This document shows positions 14,964 to 24,529 of a stretch of DNA of 57,518 bases, piece after piece. This DNA comes from Candidatus Roizmanbacteria bacterium GW2011_GWC1_37_12. GTDB taxonomy: Bacteria > Patescibacteriota > Microgenomatia > UBA1406 > GWC2-37-13. The stretch is taken from the NCBI GenBank assembly GCA_000991135.1, contig LBST01000008.1, positions 1 through 57,518 on the forward strand, given 5' to 3'. The notes beneath the pieces were generated by a model. The model was not told the DNA's origin, made no database searches, and worked only from the letters and a program-made list of their open reading frames with translations. Numbering within the stretch: the first letter of the stretch is position 1; the number at the start of each line of letters is the position of its first letter. The position numbers and the translations under genes are program-made.

Positions 14964-17660
14964 ATGTGTGGAATAGCTGGTTTTTACGGTTTTCGTGACG
15001 ACAAATTAATTAAAAACATTTCTAAACAGCTGTCTCATCGAGGTCCTGACGGTGAAGGATTTTTTTTTGACAAAGACACGACTCTACTTAATAGAAGACT
15101 GGCGATTATAGATTTGAAAAGCGGCGGTCAGCCGATTTATAACGAAGATGAGACTGTTGTCGTGGTTTATAACGGAGAAATTTATAACTATCAAGAATTA
15201 AGAAGAAAACTCGAGAAATTTAACCATAAATTTAAAACAAAGTCCGACACAGAAGTAATTGTGCACGGATACGAACAGTGGCAAGAAAAATGTTTTGATA
15301 GGTTAAACGGAATGTTTGCAATTGCTCTTTATGATAAAAAAAAGAAAAAACTTTTATTAGTAAGAGACCATTTCGGAATAAAGCCATTGTATTATTCTAT
15401 TGCCAAATCCGAAATCCGAAATCCGAAATCCGAAACAAATTCTAAATCAGAAATTTCAAATACCAAATTGATTTTTTCATCGGAAATAAAACCAATTTTT
15501 TACAGCGGTTTAGTCAAAAAGCAGCCAAACGATCGAATAATTTATCGCTATTTGAAATATCGTATCCACGACGATGGTAAAGAAACTTTTTTTAAAGATA
15601 TTTATCGCTTGTTACCTGGAGAACTACTTGAAATTCGAAATTCGAAATTCGAAATTCGAAAATACACTTCTCTAAAAGAAGAATTAATTAGTCTCAGTCG
15701 TCATTCTGGGGAGGAGACGAAGTCGACGACTCCAGAATCTGGACAACGATTCTGGACAAGCCAGAATGACGTTAGCCAATTTAAAAAAAAATTAGTTGAA
15801 GCAATTAAGTATCGATTGATTAGCAATGTTCCTGTAGGTACTTGTTTATCAGGAGGATTAGATTCCTCAACAGTTGTTTCAATCGTCAACAAACTGTTGA
15901 AAGAAAATGCCAAAGAAGCCAAATCGATCGGAAATACCCAAAAAACGTTTTCGGCTGTTTTTCCAGGCGGATCAAACGATGAGGAAAAATATATAGATTT
16001 ACTTGTTAAAGAGTTAACGAGTTTACGAGTTAACGTGTTTAAAGTCAAGCCAAATTCAAAAGAGTTCTTTAAAGAAATCCAAGATTTTGTCAGAACCCAA
16101 GAAGAGCCGACAATCTCGACAGGCCCCTATGCCCAATATAAAGTGATGGAAAAAGCCGAGGGTAAAGTCAAGGTGCTTCTCGATGGACAAGGAGCTGATG
16201 AAATGATGGCGGGATATCTTCCTTATTATTTTGTCTATCTTAGACAACTTTATAAGAACAAAAATTATTTATTGTTCATTGAAGAATTAACGAATTCTTT
16301 AGACGTTGTCGTTAAATATTTTTTAGAAAAACTCAAAAAAACGACTAATGCTGTTAATTTATTGAATAAAGAATTTGCTGATAAATACAAAGAAGAAACT
16401 TTTTTTGTAGAAAATAATAATCTAAAAAAAAGATTGATAGAAGATATTTTTTCAAATAGTTTGCAATCGCTTCTTCGTTATGAAGACAAAAACGCGATGA
16501 GATTTTCGATCGAAGGCAGAGTACCTTTCCTCGATTTTAATCTAATGAAATATTTGTTTGCTTTGCCTGACGAAACAATAATAAAAAACGGCTGGAATAA
16601 GTATATCTTACGCGAAGCAACTAAAGATTTATTACCTAAAGAAATCAATTTAAGAAGAAATAAAATCGGCTTTACAACACCAGAATATCAATGGTTTATG
16701 GAAAAAAGAAAAGAAATATTTGAGATTTTTTTGTCAAAGAGTTTTAGCGAAAGAAAATATTTTAATAGAAAAGAGACATTGAATTCTTTTCAGAAATTCG
16801 TCGACGGGGAAACAAACGATACAATGGTTTTTTGGAGGTTGATTAATGTCGAATTATGGTTGAGGGAATTCTTTGATCCTCCTTCGCATAAAGCTTCGGA
16901 GGACAATGTGAAAAAAATTATAGAATCAAAAATTAAAATTAAAGGAAAAATTTACATAAGGCATTTAATAAAAACAAATCCTTTCAAAAAAGGAGATGAC
17001 TATATTTCTAAAATTGGGAATTACGTTAAAGGTGTCCTGGAACAAATCAATGCCCGTTGGTTTATTGTTATTTCGGAAAAGATAATAGCTATATCGCAGG
17101 GGAGAAGTTATTTTATTTGGGATATTCGTCCCGGGAGATGGGCAAAATTTCTTTATCCTCACGTCAAAAAAACTCCTTATGGCATCGGACTGGGAAGTCC
17201 TTGGACGATGGAGTTGGCAATAAAAGAAGTTGGGGTAGCAAGAATTTTGGCAGCGACATTAATCTCTGTTTTGACAAAACCATTAGGAATTCAAGGAATG
17301 TTTTATCGAATCGCTGGGGAAACAGTCCGATCTATAGACGGCCCGACAGAATACTCGCTATATCCCTCGAATGTTTCTGCTAAGTTAGGACCAAGGAAGC
17401 CTCATGAAGTTGTAAAAAATATTCATGAGGCTTTAATTTCTAATTTCGAATTTCTAACTTCTAAACAATCTTCAAATTTCAAACAACAAAGTTCCAATTT
17501 CTTAGGTGTTGTGCTAATAGATGCTAACGACATCGGACGTAATGTTTTAGGTAATTCTACTGGCTTATCAAACAAGTTAATAGAGGAGATCATGAATGAT
17601 AACCCAATGGGCCAGAGCAATGAACAAACACCGATTACTATTGTTATAATGAAATCATGA
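14964..17660 (+). CDS. asnB: Asparagine synthase (glutamine-hydrolysing) fused to an F420-0:glutamate ligase-like domain
   Basis: The product has 898 residues. I start at the ATG at 14964, not the GTG at 14958, because the glutaminase nucleophile Cys must follow the first Met (MCGIAGF). Residues 1-220 are the class II glutaminase (SHRGPDGEG, VVYNGEIYNY). Residues 260-630 are the AsnB synthetase with the ATP motif GTCLSGGLDSST, GQGADEMMAGY and EGRVPFLD. Asparagine synthases are normally about 600-640 residues. Here about 250 more follow, resembling the CofE/F420-0 gamma-glutamyl ligase domain (FIVISEKIIAISQGR, IDGPTEYSLYPSNVSAKLG, GVVLIDANDIGRNVLGNSTG). Four repeat elements interrupt the gene, one at the domain junction. 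Overlap with dnaE is 4 nt. Confidence 0.88.
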   Translation: MCGIAGFYGFRDDKLIKNISKQLSHRGPDGEGFFFDKDTTLLNRRLAIIDLKSGGQPIYNEDETVVVVYNGEIYNYQELRRKLEKFNHKFKTKSDTEVIVHGYEQWQEKCFDRLNGMFAIALYDKKKKKLLLVRDHFGIKPLYYSIAKSEIRNPKSETNSKSEISNTKLIFSSEIKPIFYSGLVKKQPNDRIIYRYLKYRIHDDGKETFFKDIYRLLPGELLEIRNSKFEIRKYTSLKEELISLSRHSGEETKSTTPESGQRFWTSQNDVSQFKKKLVEAIKYRLISNVPVGTCLSGGLDSSTVVSIVNKLLKENAKEAKSIGNTQKTFSAVFPGGSNDEEKYIDLLVKELTSLRVNVFKVKPNSKEFFKEIQDFVRTQEEPTISTGPYAQYKVMEKAEGKVKVLLDGQGADEMMAGYLPYYFVYLRQLYKNKNYLLFIEELTNSLDVVVKYFLEKLKKTTNAVNLLNKEFADKYKEETFFVENNNLKKRLIEDIFSNSLQSLLRYEDKNAMRFSIEGRVPFLDFNLMKYLFALPDETIIKNGWNKYILREATKDLLPKEINLRRNKIGFTTPEYQWFMEKRKEIFEIFLSKSFSERKYFNRKETLNSFQKFVDGETNDTMVFWRLINVELWLREFFDPPSHKASEDNVKKIIESKIKIKGKIYIRHLIKTNPFKKGDDYISKIGNYVKGVLEQINARWFIVISEKIIAISQGRSYFIWDIRPGRWAKFLYPHVKKTPYGIGLGSPWTMELAIKEVGVARILAATLISVLTKPLGIQGMFYRIAGETVRSIDGPTEYSLYPSNVSAKLGPRKPHEVVKNIHEALISNFEFLTSKQSSNFKQQSSNFLGVVLIDANDIGRNVLGNSTGLSNKLIEEIMNDNPMGQSNEQTPITIVIMKS
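15407..15434 (+). repeat. Four-unit heptanucleotide tract (atccgaa) inside asnB
   Basis: Four perfect atccgaa units (28 nt) encode SEIRNPKSE in a loop of the glutaminase domain. Confidence 0.9.
15634..15661 (+). repeat. Four-unit heptanucleotide tract (ttcgaaa) inside asnB
   Basis: Four perfect ttcgaaa units (28 nt), identical in sequence to the tract at 8002, encode IRNSKFEIRK at the end of the glutaminase domain. Confidence 0.9.
15699..15771 (+). repeat. Composite palindromic element inside asnB
   Basis: CGTCATTCTGG at 15699-15709 is inverted exactly at 15761-15771. The interior carries further pairs (AGTCGACGACT, CCAGAATCTGG). It is translated in frame as about 24 residues between the two AsnB domains. 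The ends resemble the GTCATTCCC-type repeats at 32708 and 40485. Confidence 0.8.
16877..16903 (+). repeat. Palindromic element at the AsnB / ligase-like domain junction
   Basis: TCCTCC-TTCGCATAAAGCTTC-GGAGGA is translated as DPPSHKASEDN at residues 638-647, exactly where the synthetase ends and the extra domain begins. Confidence 0.8.
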
Positions 17661-20600
17661 GTTTTGTCCATCTCCATTTACATAGCGGTTATTCTTTACT
17701 CGACGGAATGTGCCGGATAGACGATGTCATTGAAAAAGCTAAAGCCAATAATATGCCAGCGGTTGCTGTCACTGATCATGGAGCTTTATACGGGGCTTTT
17801 AAATTTTACATAAAAGCCAAGGAAGCTGGCATAAAACCGATAGTTGGCGTTGAGGCCTACAAAGCAAGAAAATCGAGATTCGACAAACAAACAGGCGTTG
17901 ATCGCGACCAGTATCACCTGACGCTGCTTTGCAAAAACTTCCAAGGGTATAAAAATTTAATCAAAATAGTCACCGCCGCTCACCTCGAGGGTTTTTATTA
18001 CAAACCGAGAATCGATTTTGAACTTTTGGAAAAGTACCATGACGGTTTGATTGTTTTGTCAGGATGCCTCAACGGTGAAATATCTTCGCTCATTCGTGAA
18101 CAGCAGTTTGCGGGTGCAGAACGTGTCTTAGACAGGTATTTGAAAATTTTCAAAGATGATTTTTATTTAGAGATCCAAAGACATCCAAAATCGCCAGATC
18201 TCGATAAGGTTAACAGCGAGTTAATTAAACTCTCAAGAAAATTTGCCGTACCGATTGTTGCTACCTGCGACGTCCATTATCTTGATGAGGAAGACGCTTA
18301 CGCTCAAGAAGTCCTTCTTTGCATCCAGACTCAAAGGACCATCCTAGAAAAAAATCGGCCGATGTCAATGTTGGACATACCGGATTATTACTTTAAATCA
18401 ACGGCTGAGATGAAAGGCTTATTTATCGACCTTCCCGAGGCAGTTGAAAATACAGTTAAGATCGCTGACAAATGTAATCTGGAAATTCCTTTGGGAAAGT
18501 GGATTTTGCCGGAGTTCAAAACTCCTAAAAACGAGACGGTTGACATTTACCTTAGAAAGCTCGTCGATGAGAGAAAAAATAGAGTCTCTTCGTATGATCA
18601 AAAAATTGTCAATGCTAGAGTTGACTATGAACTTAAAATTATCATAAGCAAGGGTTATGCAACTTATTTTTTAATCGTTGCCGATTTTGTCAACTGGGCA
18701 AAACAACAAGGCATTGCCGTCGGCCCCGGTCGAGGATCGGTCGCCGGCAGTTTAGTCGCCTATATTTTGGGGATTACTGACATCAATCCTATCGATTATA
18801 ATCTTCCATTTGAAAGATTTTTAAATCCAGAAAGGCCGACGCCTCCTGATATCGATATCGACTTTGCCGATACCCGAAGAGAAGAAGTTTTGAACTACGT
18901 TTCCAAAAAATACGGCGAGGACAAAGTCGCCCAGATCATTACTTTTGGAAGAATGGAGGCAAGATCGGCCGCACGTGACGTCTCCCGTGCTTTGGGTTTG
19001 TCTTATAGCCAAGGAGATCGAATTGCCAAAATGATTCCCTTTGGAAAACAAGGCTTTGCGATGACGATTGCGGCGGCGATCGAGGAGTCGGCGCCGCTTA
19101 AATTTGCTTACCAGACCGAGCCGGAGACTAAAAAGGTCTTGGATATCGCGCGACGGCTTGAAGGACTGCCCCGCCATGCGTCAGTGCACGCTGCCGGCGT
19201 GGTAATTTCCGATCTGCCGATGACCGAGTATGTGCCTTTACAAAGAGATACTAAAGAGGGAAAAATAATCACCCAGTATGATATGTACTGTCTAGATCTC
19301 AATGCCGTTTCAAACCAAAAAGCTGTCGGTCTCCTTAAAGTGGATTTTCTAGGATTGCGCAATCTGACTATCATCGAAGAAGCCCTGCAATACGTTAAAA
19401 AAATTACTGGTAAAAAAATTGACATTCACCAAGTTCCTTTGAACGATCAAAAAGCCTACCAGTTGATGTCGGCGGGCAATACTGTCGGTGTGTTTCAGCT
19501 TGAATCCGGCGGAATGAAACATCTGGCCAAGGACCTGAAGCCAACAAAAATATCTGACATTTCGGCTATGGTGGCCCTATATCGGCCAGGTCCGATGGAT
19601 CTGATTCCTTTGTTTTTGGAAGGAAAGGCCAATTTAAAAAAAGTCAAATATCTTCACCCCGATCTAAAACCAATTTTGGAGGAAACGTATGGCGTCTTAG
19701 TTTATCAGGAGCAGGTGATGGAAATCGCCCATACTTTGGCAGGCTATAAGATGTCAGAGGCAGATAATTTACGCATGGCGATGGGGAAAAAGAAAAAAGA
19801 ATTGATGAAAAAAGAAAAGGAAAAATTTCTCAAAGGTTGTCTCAATAAGGGATACAAAAAAACAGTCGTCGAATCTTTGTGGAACTTCATGGAAAAATTT
19901 GCCGCTTACGGGTTTAATAAACCGCACTCGGCCTCTTATGCTCTTATCGCTTATTGGACTGCCTATATAAAGGCAAACTACCCGGTGGAGTTTATGACGG
20001 CTTTGCTTTCGGCAGAGCTTCAAGGCGTGGCCGGCCCGATGAGAGAGATTAAAATGTCACAGGCAATTGAAGAGTGCCGGAGAATGAAAATAGAAGTTCT
20101 CCCTCCAGATATTAATAAGTCGGAATATAATTTTTCGATTGAGGGTGGGTCTATCCGTTTTGGTCTGTCAGCTATTAAAAACGTCGGCTCGGCCGCGATC
20201 GATTCGATAATTGAATCGAGAAAAAGCGGTAGATACATCAGTTTTAACGATTTTTTAAGCAAAATTGATCTTCGACGCGTCAATAAAAAAACGGTTGAGA
20301 GTTTAATTAAAGCTGGAGCATTTTCTCACTTTGGTAACAAAGCAACTCTATTGACCCACTATCCGACTCTCGTTGCCGAAATTCAGGCATCAAAGGCAAA
20401 AATTGAAAAAGGCCAATTTGACTTGTTTGAAGATCGCAATTTACCCAAAGAAAAGTTGGATAGCTTCAAAACTATTCCAGAGTTTAGCGAAGAAGAATTA
20501 TTTTCTATGGAGAGAGATGTGATTGGTTTTTTGATCGGGAAAAACCCCTTGGCCAAATTCAAATCAATAATTGAAAAAAAAACGACTAAAAAAATTGGTG

Positions 20601-20884
20601 ATATCGCTAGTTTAGACGTCGATAAACCGGTGATCATCGCCGGAATCATAAGTGGCAAGAAATCTTTAAAAACCAGAAAAGACAATCACGAGATGGCTGT
20701 CATTCAAGTATTTGACGAAACAGGAAACATCGAAGTCGTAGTTTTCCCCAAGATTTTCAGCAAACTAAAACAATTCTTAATGATTAACAGAATTGTCATG
20801 TTAAAGGGAAAAGTCAATGATCGCGAAGGAAGGCTAGGAATAATCATGGAAAACGCAGTTGATCTGGAAAGTATAAAGTTATGA
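17657..20884 (+). CDS. dnaE: DNA polymerase III alpha subunit
   Basis: The product has 1075 residues, slightly shorter than the usual 1150. The PHP domain is at 1-200 (FVHLHLHSGYSLLDG, TDHGALYG, CDVHYLDEEDA). The C-family polymerase core follows, with GPGRGSVAGSLVAY and the catalytic aspartates in PDIDIDFAD near residue 397-405. Fingers and beta-binding regions follow (YQEQVMEIA, FNKPHSASYALIAY), then helix-hairpin-helix and an OB fold at about 985-1075 (PVIIAGIISGKK). It is the replicative polymerase. The ATG overlaps the asnB stop (ATGA), and its own stop overlaps the next start, so it is translationally coupled on both sides. Confidence 0.97.
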   Translation: MSFVHLHLHSGYSLLDGMCRIDDVIEKAKANNMPAVAVTDHGALYGAFKFYIKAKEAGIKPIVGVEAYKARKSRFDKQTGVDRDQYHLTLLCKNFQGYKNLIKIVTAAHLEGFYYKPRIDFELLEKYHDGLIVLSGCLNGEISSLIREQQFAGAERVLDRYLKIFKDDFYLEIQRHPKSPDLDKVNSELIKLSRKFAVPIVATCDVHYLDEEDAYAQEVLLCIQTQRTILEKNRPMSMLDIPDYYFKSTAEMKGLFIDLPEAVENTVKIADKCNLEIPLGKWILPEFKTPKNETVDIYLRKLVDERKNRVSSYDQKIVNARVDYELKIIISKGYATYFLIVADFVNWAKQQGIAVGPGRGSVAGSLVAYILGITDINPIDYNLPFERFLNPERPTPPDIDIDFADTRREEVLNYVSKKYGEDKVAQIITFGRMEARSAARDVSRALGLSYSQGDRIAKMIPFGKQGFAMTIAAAIEESAPLKFAYQTEPETKKVLDIARRLEGLPRHASVHAAGVVISDLPMTEYVPLQRDTKEGKIITQYDMYCLDLNAVSNQKAVGLLKVDFLGLRNLTIIEEALQYVKKITGKKIDIHQVPLNDQKAYQLMSAGNTVGVFQLESGGMKHLAKDLKPTKISDISAMVALYRPGPMDLIPLFLEGKANLKKVKYLHPDLKPILEETYGVLVYQEQVMEIAHTLAGYKMSEADNLRMAMGKKKKELMKKEKEKFLKGCLNKGYKKTVVESLWNFMEKFAAYGFNKPHSASYALIAYWTAYIKANYPVEFMTALLSAELQGVAGPMREIKMSQAIEECRRMKIEVLPPDINKSEYNFSIEGGSIRFGLSAIKNVGSAAIDSIIESRKSGRYISFNDFLSKIDLRRVNKKTVESLIKAGAFSHFGNKATLLTHYPTLVAEIQASKAKIEKGQFDLFEDRNLPKEKLDSFKTIPEFSEEELFSMERDVIGFLIGKNPLAKFKSIIEKKTTKKIGDIASLDVDKPVIIAGIISGKKSLKTRKDNHEMAVIQVFDETGNIEVVVFPKIFSKLKQFLMINRIVMLKGKVNDREGRLGIIMENAVDLESIKL

Positions 20885-21153
20885 AAAAGTATTATTCTTT
20901 TGACAAAAATTTAAATCTTAAACATGATAGGGAACAAAAATTTTTGTTCCCTACAAATAAATTAAAAAAAAACAATCTTCTCCTTGCAAACTATGCCAAT
21001 ATTGGTTATTATTTAGTAACTCCAATACTTTTCGGAGTTTTTTTAGGTTTGTATTTAAAAAAAGCGACTGGGAATGAAATTTTTATTATAATCGGGATAG
21101 TGATCGGAGGAATAAGCACATTTTATAATTTGATTAGAATGTTAAAACAATAA
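20881..21153 (+). CDS. AtpI/AtpZ-like F0F1 ATPase accessory protein
   Basis: The product has 90 residues with two transmembrane helices (about 37-58 and 66-84: YYLVTPILFGVFLGLYL and IFIIIGIVIGGISTFYNLI), as in the ATPase_gene1/AtpI-AtpZ family (PF09527) that precedes F0F1 operons. These proteins are thought to help c-ring assembly or ion handling. It sits immediately before atpB and overlaps dnaE by 4 nt. The cytoplasmic N-terminus is interrupted by a 26-bp perfect palindrome, translated as DREQKFLFPT. Confidence 0.85.
   Translation: MKKYYSFDKNLNLKHDREQKFLFPTNKLKKNNLLLANYANIGYYLVTPILFGVFLGLYLKKATGNEIFIIIGIVIGGISTFYNLIRMLKQ
20928..20953 (+). repeat. 26-bp perfect palindrome in coding sequence
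   Basis: TAGGGAACAAAAA is followed directly by its exact reverse complement, inside the N-terminal part of the AtpI/Z-like gene. Confidence 0.9.
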
Positions 21154-21891
21154 ATGCCTGCCATAAGCATCAAACCAGAAATAGTCTTCCACATTCTTGA
21201 CTTTCCCGTCACTAACTCGCTCCTGCTTTCTACAATCGTGGTATTTGTTTTTTTCCTGATCGCTTTGAAATACAAGAGAGAATCTTTTAATGTCAGAAAA
21301 TCGTCGTTTTACTATTTTTTCCAGTTTATTCTCAAATCAATATATTCGCTATTTGAATCGGTGTTAGGAGAAAAAACCAAATATTTTTTCCCGCTTTTGT
21401 TTTCTTTTTTTATGTTTATTATCCTGCAAAACTGGTTCGGACTTTTGCCCGGCATCGGCAGCATACTTGTAAAAGTACAGGAGCACGGTGAAGAGATATT
21501 TATACCTCTTTTCCGCGGCGGAAATGCCGATCTGAATACCACTTTTGTCCTCGCGCTTACTTCAGTTATCATGATCCAGGTATTTGGAATAAAATTTTTA
21601 GGCTTCAAAGACTATCTCAAAAAGTTTGTCAATTTGACCAACCCGCTAAATTTCTTTTTGGGATTTCTTGAAATCATATCGGAGTTTTCAAAAGTTCTTT
21701 CTTTTTCTTTCCGACTTTTTGGCAATATTTTTGCAGGAGAAGTTCTATTGACTATCGTCGCTTTTTTGGTGCCAATATTGGCCTCTTTTCCGTTTATAAT
21801 ATTAGAAGTGTTTGTCGGTTTTATCCAAGCGCTGGTTTTTAGTATGTTAACCGCAGTATTTATAAGCGGAGCCATCGCAACACATCATTAA
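21154..21891 (+). CDS. atpB: ATP synthase F0 subunit a
   Basis: The product has 245 residues with five to six membrane helices. The key helix carries the conserved arginine in FSKVLSFSFRLFGNIFAGEVLL (R at about 187). The family C-terminal helix is present (LEVFVGFIQALVFSMLTAVFI, with the conserved Q). This subunit forms the proton half-channels against the c-ring. It starts directly after the stop of the AtpI/Z-like gene. The 3' flank holds a 130-bp AT-rich palindrome before atpE. Confidence 0.96.
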   Translation: MPAISIKPEIVFHILDFPVTNSLLLSTIVVFVFFLIALKYKRESFNVRKSSFYYFFQFILKSIYSLFESVLGEKTKYFFPLLFSFFMFIILQNWFGLLPGIGSILVKVQEHGEEIFIPLFRGGNADLNTTFVLALTSVIMIQVFGIKFLGFKDYLKKFVNLTNPLNFFLGFLEIISEFSKVLSFSFRLFGNIFAGEVLLTIVAFLVPILASFPFIILEVFVGFIQALVFSMLTAVFISGAIATHH

Positions 21892-21892
21892 A

Positions 21893-22272
<380 letters not shown>

Positions 22273-22273
22273 T

Positions 22274-22759
22274 ATGGAAAATTTAGGAATTGATATAAAA
22301 ATCATGGTTGCCCAGGCAATTAACTTCTTGCTTTTCTTTTTTATCGTCAAGAAGTTTATTGCCAAACCTTTTAGTTCTTTTTTAGAGGAAGAACATAATA
22401 AAGAAAAAGAAAAACAGAGACTGTTGGAAAGCGCTAAAAAAATCGAAGAAGATCTAAAAGTAAAAAAAGAGAGTATGAAAAAAGAAGTTCAAAAAGAAAC
22501 CAAAATGATAATGGAAGAAACGAAAAAGAACGCTCTAGAACTAAAAGAATCACTTCTTGAGGAGGCAAAAAGAGAAGCAGAAGAAGTCAAGGAAAAAATG
22601 AGGAATCAAGTAGAGGAAGAAAAGCAGGCGCTTTATAAAGAAGTCAAAAACAAAGCCGCCGAGTTGAGTTTTGAAATCGTAACCCGCGGACTAAAAGATT
22701 CTTTGGACGAGGAAACCCAAAAAAGGATTACGCAGAAGATACTTAAGAATTTAAATTAA
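22274..22759 (+). CDS. atpF: ATP synthase F0 subunit b
   Basis: The product has 161 residues: one N-terminal membrane helix (AQAINFLLFFFIVKKFI), followed by a long, highly charged coiled coil from about residue 40 to 140, with the C-terminal FEIVTRGLKDSLDEETQKRI that contacts delta. It forms the peripheral stalk. The size and position between atpE and atpH are standard. Confidence 0.95.
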   Translation: MENLGIDIKIMVAQAINFLLFFFIVKKFIAKPFSSFLEEEHNKEKEKQRLLESAKKIEEDLKVKKESMKKEVQKETKMIMEETKKNALELKESLLEEAKREAEEVKEKMRNQVEEEKQALYKEVKNKAAELSFEIVTRGLKDSLDEETQKRITQKILKNLN

Positions 22760-22764
22760 AAATC

Positions 22765-23049
22765 GTGAAAATAAAACCACACCTAAAAGAGGAGCTGAAA
22801 AAATACCTTATCGAAAAAGTAAGGAAAGAAGAACAAAAGATCAAAGTCTTCAGCGCCGGTAAACTGGATGACGAAGACAAAATTTTAATTAAAAGAAAAC
22901 TCAAATCTTTTGACTTCAAAGATGTAGATTATTTTATTGACCCATCCATCATGGCTGGAGTCATTGTAAAAAAAGGGTCGAAGATGATCGACCTGTCACT
23001 GAAAGGAACATTATCAAATTTAAAAAAAATCGTCTATGAAAGTGATTGA
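22765..23049 (+). CDS. atpH: ATP synthase F1 delta subunit, short form
   Basis: The product has 94 residues against the usual 175-185. It uses a GTG start; an in-frame TAA at 22744-22746 prevents a longer N-terminus. What remains is the C-terminal part of delta/OSCP ([51 protein letters not shown]). The N-terminal helical bundle that normally grips the alpha subunit is missing. The gene overlaps atpA by 14 nt. This seems to be a natural short form, since the operon around it is intact. Confidence 0.87.
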   Translation: MKIKPHLKEELKKYLIEKVRKEEQKIKVFSAGKLDDEDKILIKRKLKSFDFKDVDYFIDPSIMAGVIVKKGSKMIDLSLKGTLSNLKKIVYESD

Positions 23050-24529
23050 CGAATACATAAAAACAATCGAAAAAGAGTTGACCAGATCTCAAACGAAGAT
23101 AAAAACAGAAGAGCAGGGAGTCGTGAGTGAAGTAAAAGACGGAGTCGTCATCTTGCAGGGACTCGATAATGTCTCCTACGGAGAGCTGATAGAATTCAAA
23201 AACGGAGTCGTTGGCTACGTTGTCGATCTGACCGAGGATGAAGTGGGAGCAATCGTCCTTGGCGACTATCTTGGTATTAAAGCCGGAGACCAAGCTAGAG
23301 CTCTTTCAATCACTTTGTCTGTTCCCGTGTCAGAATCGATTTTGGGACGAGTCGTTGACTCTTTGGGTAATCCGATAGACGGAGGAGGAAAAATAAAATC
23401 TGACAAACGATATCCAATCGAAAAAATCGCTCCGGGTGTTGTGAAAAGACAACCAGTCAACCAACCAGTCCAAACAGGGATTAAGTCGATTGACGCACTT
23501 ATTCCCATTGGCCGCGGCCAGCGAGAGTTGATAATCGGAGATAGAGGTACAGGAAAAACTACTTTGGCAGTCGATACGATCTTAAATCAAAAAAACGAAA
23601 ACATGATCTGTATTTACTGCGCTATCGGTCAAAAAACGTCAAAAATCGCCTCACTTGTCCATCTTCTCAAAACCCGCGGAGCCATGGATTACACAGTCGT
23701 TGTTGCCGCTTTTGCCTCTGACCCGGCCTCGATGCAGTATCTGGCGCCTTATTCAGCGACTGCCATTGCCGAGTATTTTATGGACAGAGGACGCGACGTT
23801 TTGGTCATTTATGACGATTTGACAAAACACGCTTGGGCCTATCGCCAGATATCTTTAATTTTGCGTCGTCCGGCCGGCCGCGAAGCCTACCCTGGTGATG
23901 TTTTTTACCTTCACTCGAGGCTATTGGAGCGCGCCTGCCGCTTAAATGAAAAAAATGGAGGCGGTTCGATTACCGCTTTACCTATTATAGAAACTTTAGA
24001 AGGAGATCTTTCGACTTATATTCCGACCAACGTCATTTCTATTACAGACGGCCAGATTTTTTTGGAAACGGATTTGTTTAATGCCGGAATCAGGCCGGCT
24101 ATAAACGTCGGTCTGTCAGTCTCCCGCGTCGGAGGCCACGCCCAAACCAAAGCGATGAAAAAGATTGCCGGAAGGTTAAAGCTAGACTTAGCCCAGTACA
24201 ATGCTTTGGCGGCTTTTTCACAGTTTGAAGGAGAGTTAGATGAAGAAACCAAAAAGCTACTCAACCGAGGCGCCAAAGTCACCCAGGTTTTAAAACAAAA
24301 GAAAGGACAGCCCCTCTCGCTTTCCCAGCAAATCGCCATAATTTGGACAGCAACTAATGGATATCTAGATTTAATCGATAACGAAAAAATCTCTGAATTT
24401 GAAGAAAAACTTCTGGAGATAATTAAAATTAAGGGAAAGAAATGGTCAACACGAATTGAAAAAACAAAACTTTTAGAGCAAGAAGACGAAAAAGAATTGA
24501 AAAAATTTATCGAATCGGTAAACCTATGA
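23036..24529 (+). CDS. atpA: ATP synthase F1 subunit alpha
   Basis: The product has 497 residues, near the usual 500. The P-loop GDRGTGKT is at about residue 170, the arginine finger region is in [15 protein letters not shown], and [11 protein letters not shown] and [13 protein letters not shown] are typical. The extreme N-terminus ([19 protein letters not shown]) differs from the usual delta-binding helix, which may relate to the short delta subunit. The start overlaps atpH, and the 3' end overlaps atpG by 4 nt. Confidence 0.97.
   Translation: MKVIDEYIKTIEKELTRSQTKIKTEEQGVVSEVKDGVVILQGLDNVSYGELIEFKNGVVGYVVDLTEDEVGAIVLGDYLGIKAGDQARALSITLSVPVSESILGRVVDSLGNPIDGGGKIKSDKRYPIEKIAPGVVKRQPVNQPVQTGIKSIDALIPIGRGQRELIIGDRGTGKTTLAVDTILNQKNENMICIYCAIGQKTSKIASLVHLLKTRGAMDYTVVVAAFASDPASMQYLAPYSATAIAEYFMDRGRDVLVIYDDLTKHAWAYRQISLILRRPAGREAYPGDVFYLHSRLLERACRLNEKNGGGSITALPIIETLEGDLSTYIPTNVISITDGQIFLETDLFNAGIRPAINVGLSVSRVGGHAQTKAMKKIAGRLKLDLAQYNALAAFSQFEGELDEETKKLLNRGAKVTQVLKQKKGQPLSLSQQIAIIWTATNGYLDLIDNEKISEFEEKLLEIIKIKGKKWSTRIEKTKLLEQEDEKELKKFIESVNL

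Noticed and set aside
8002-15661. Heptanucleotide tracts considered as CRISPR or minisatellite arrays
   Set aside because: Units are only 7 nt with no spacers, inside open coding frames; no cas genes are present.
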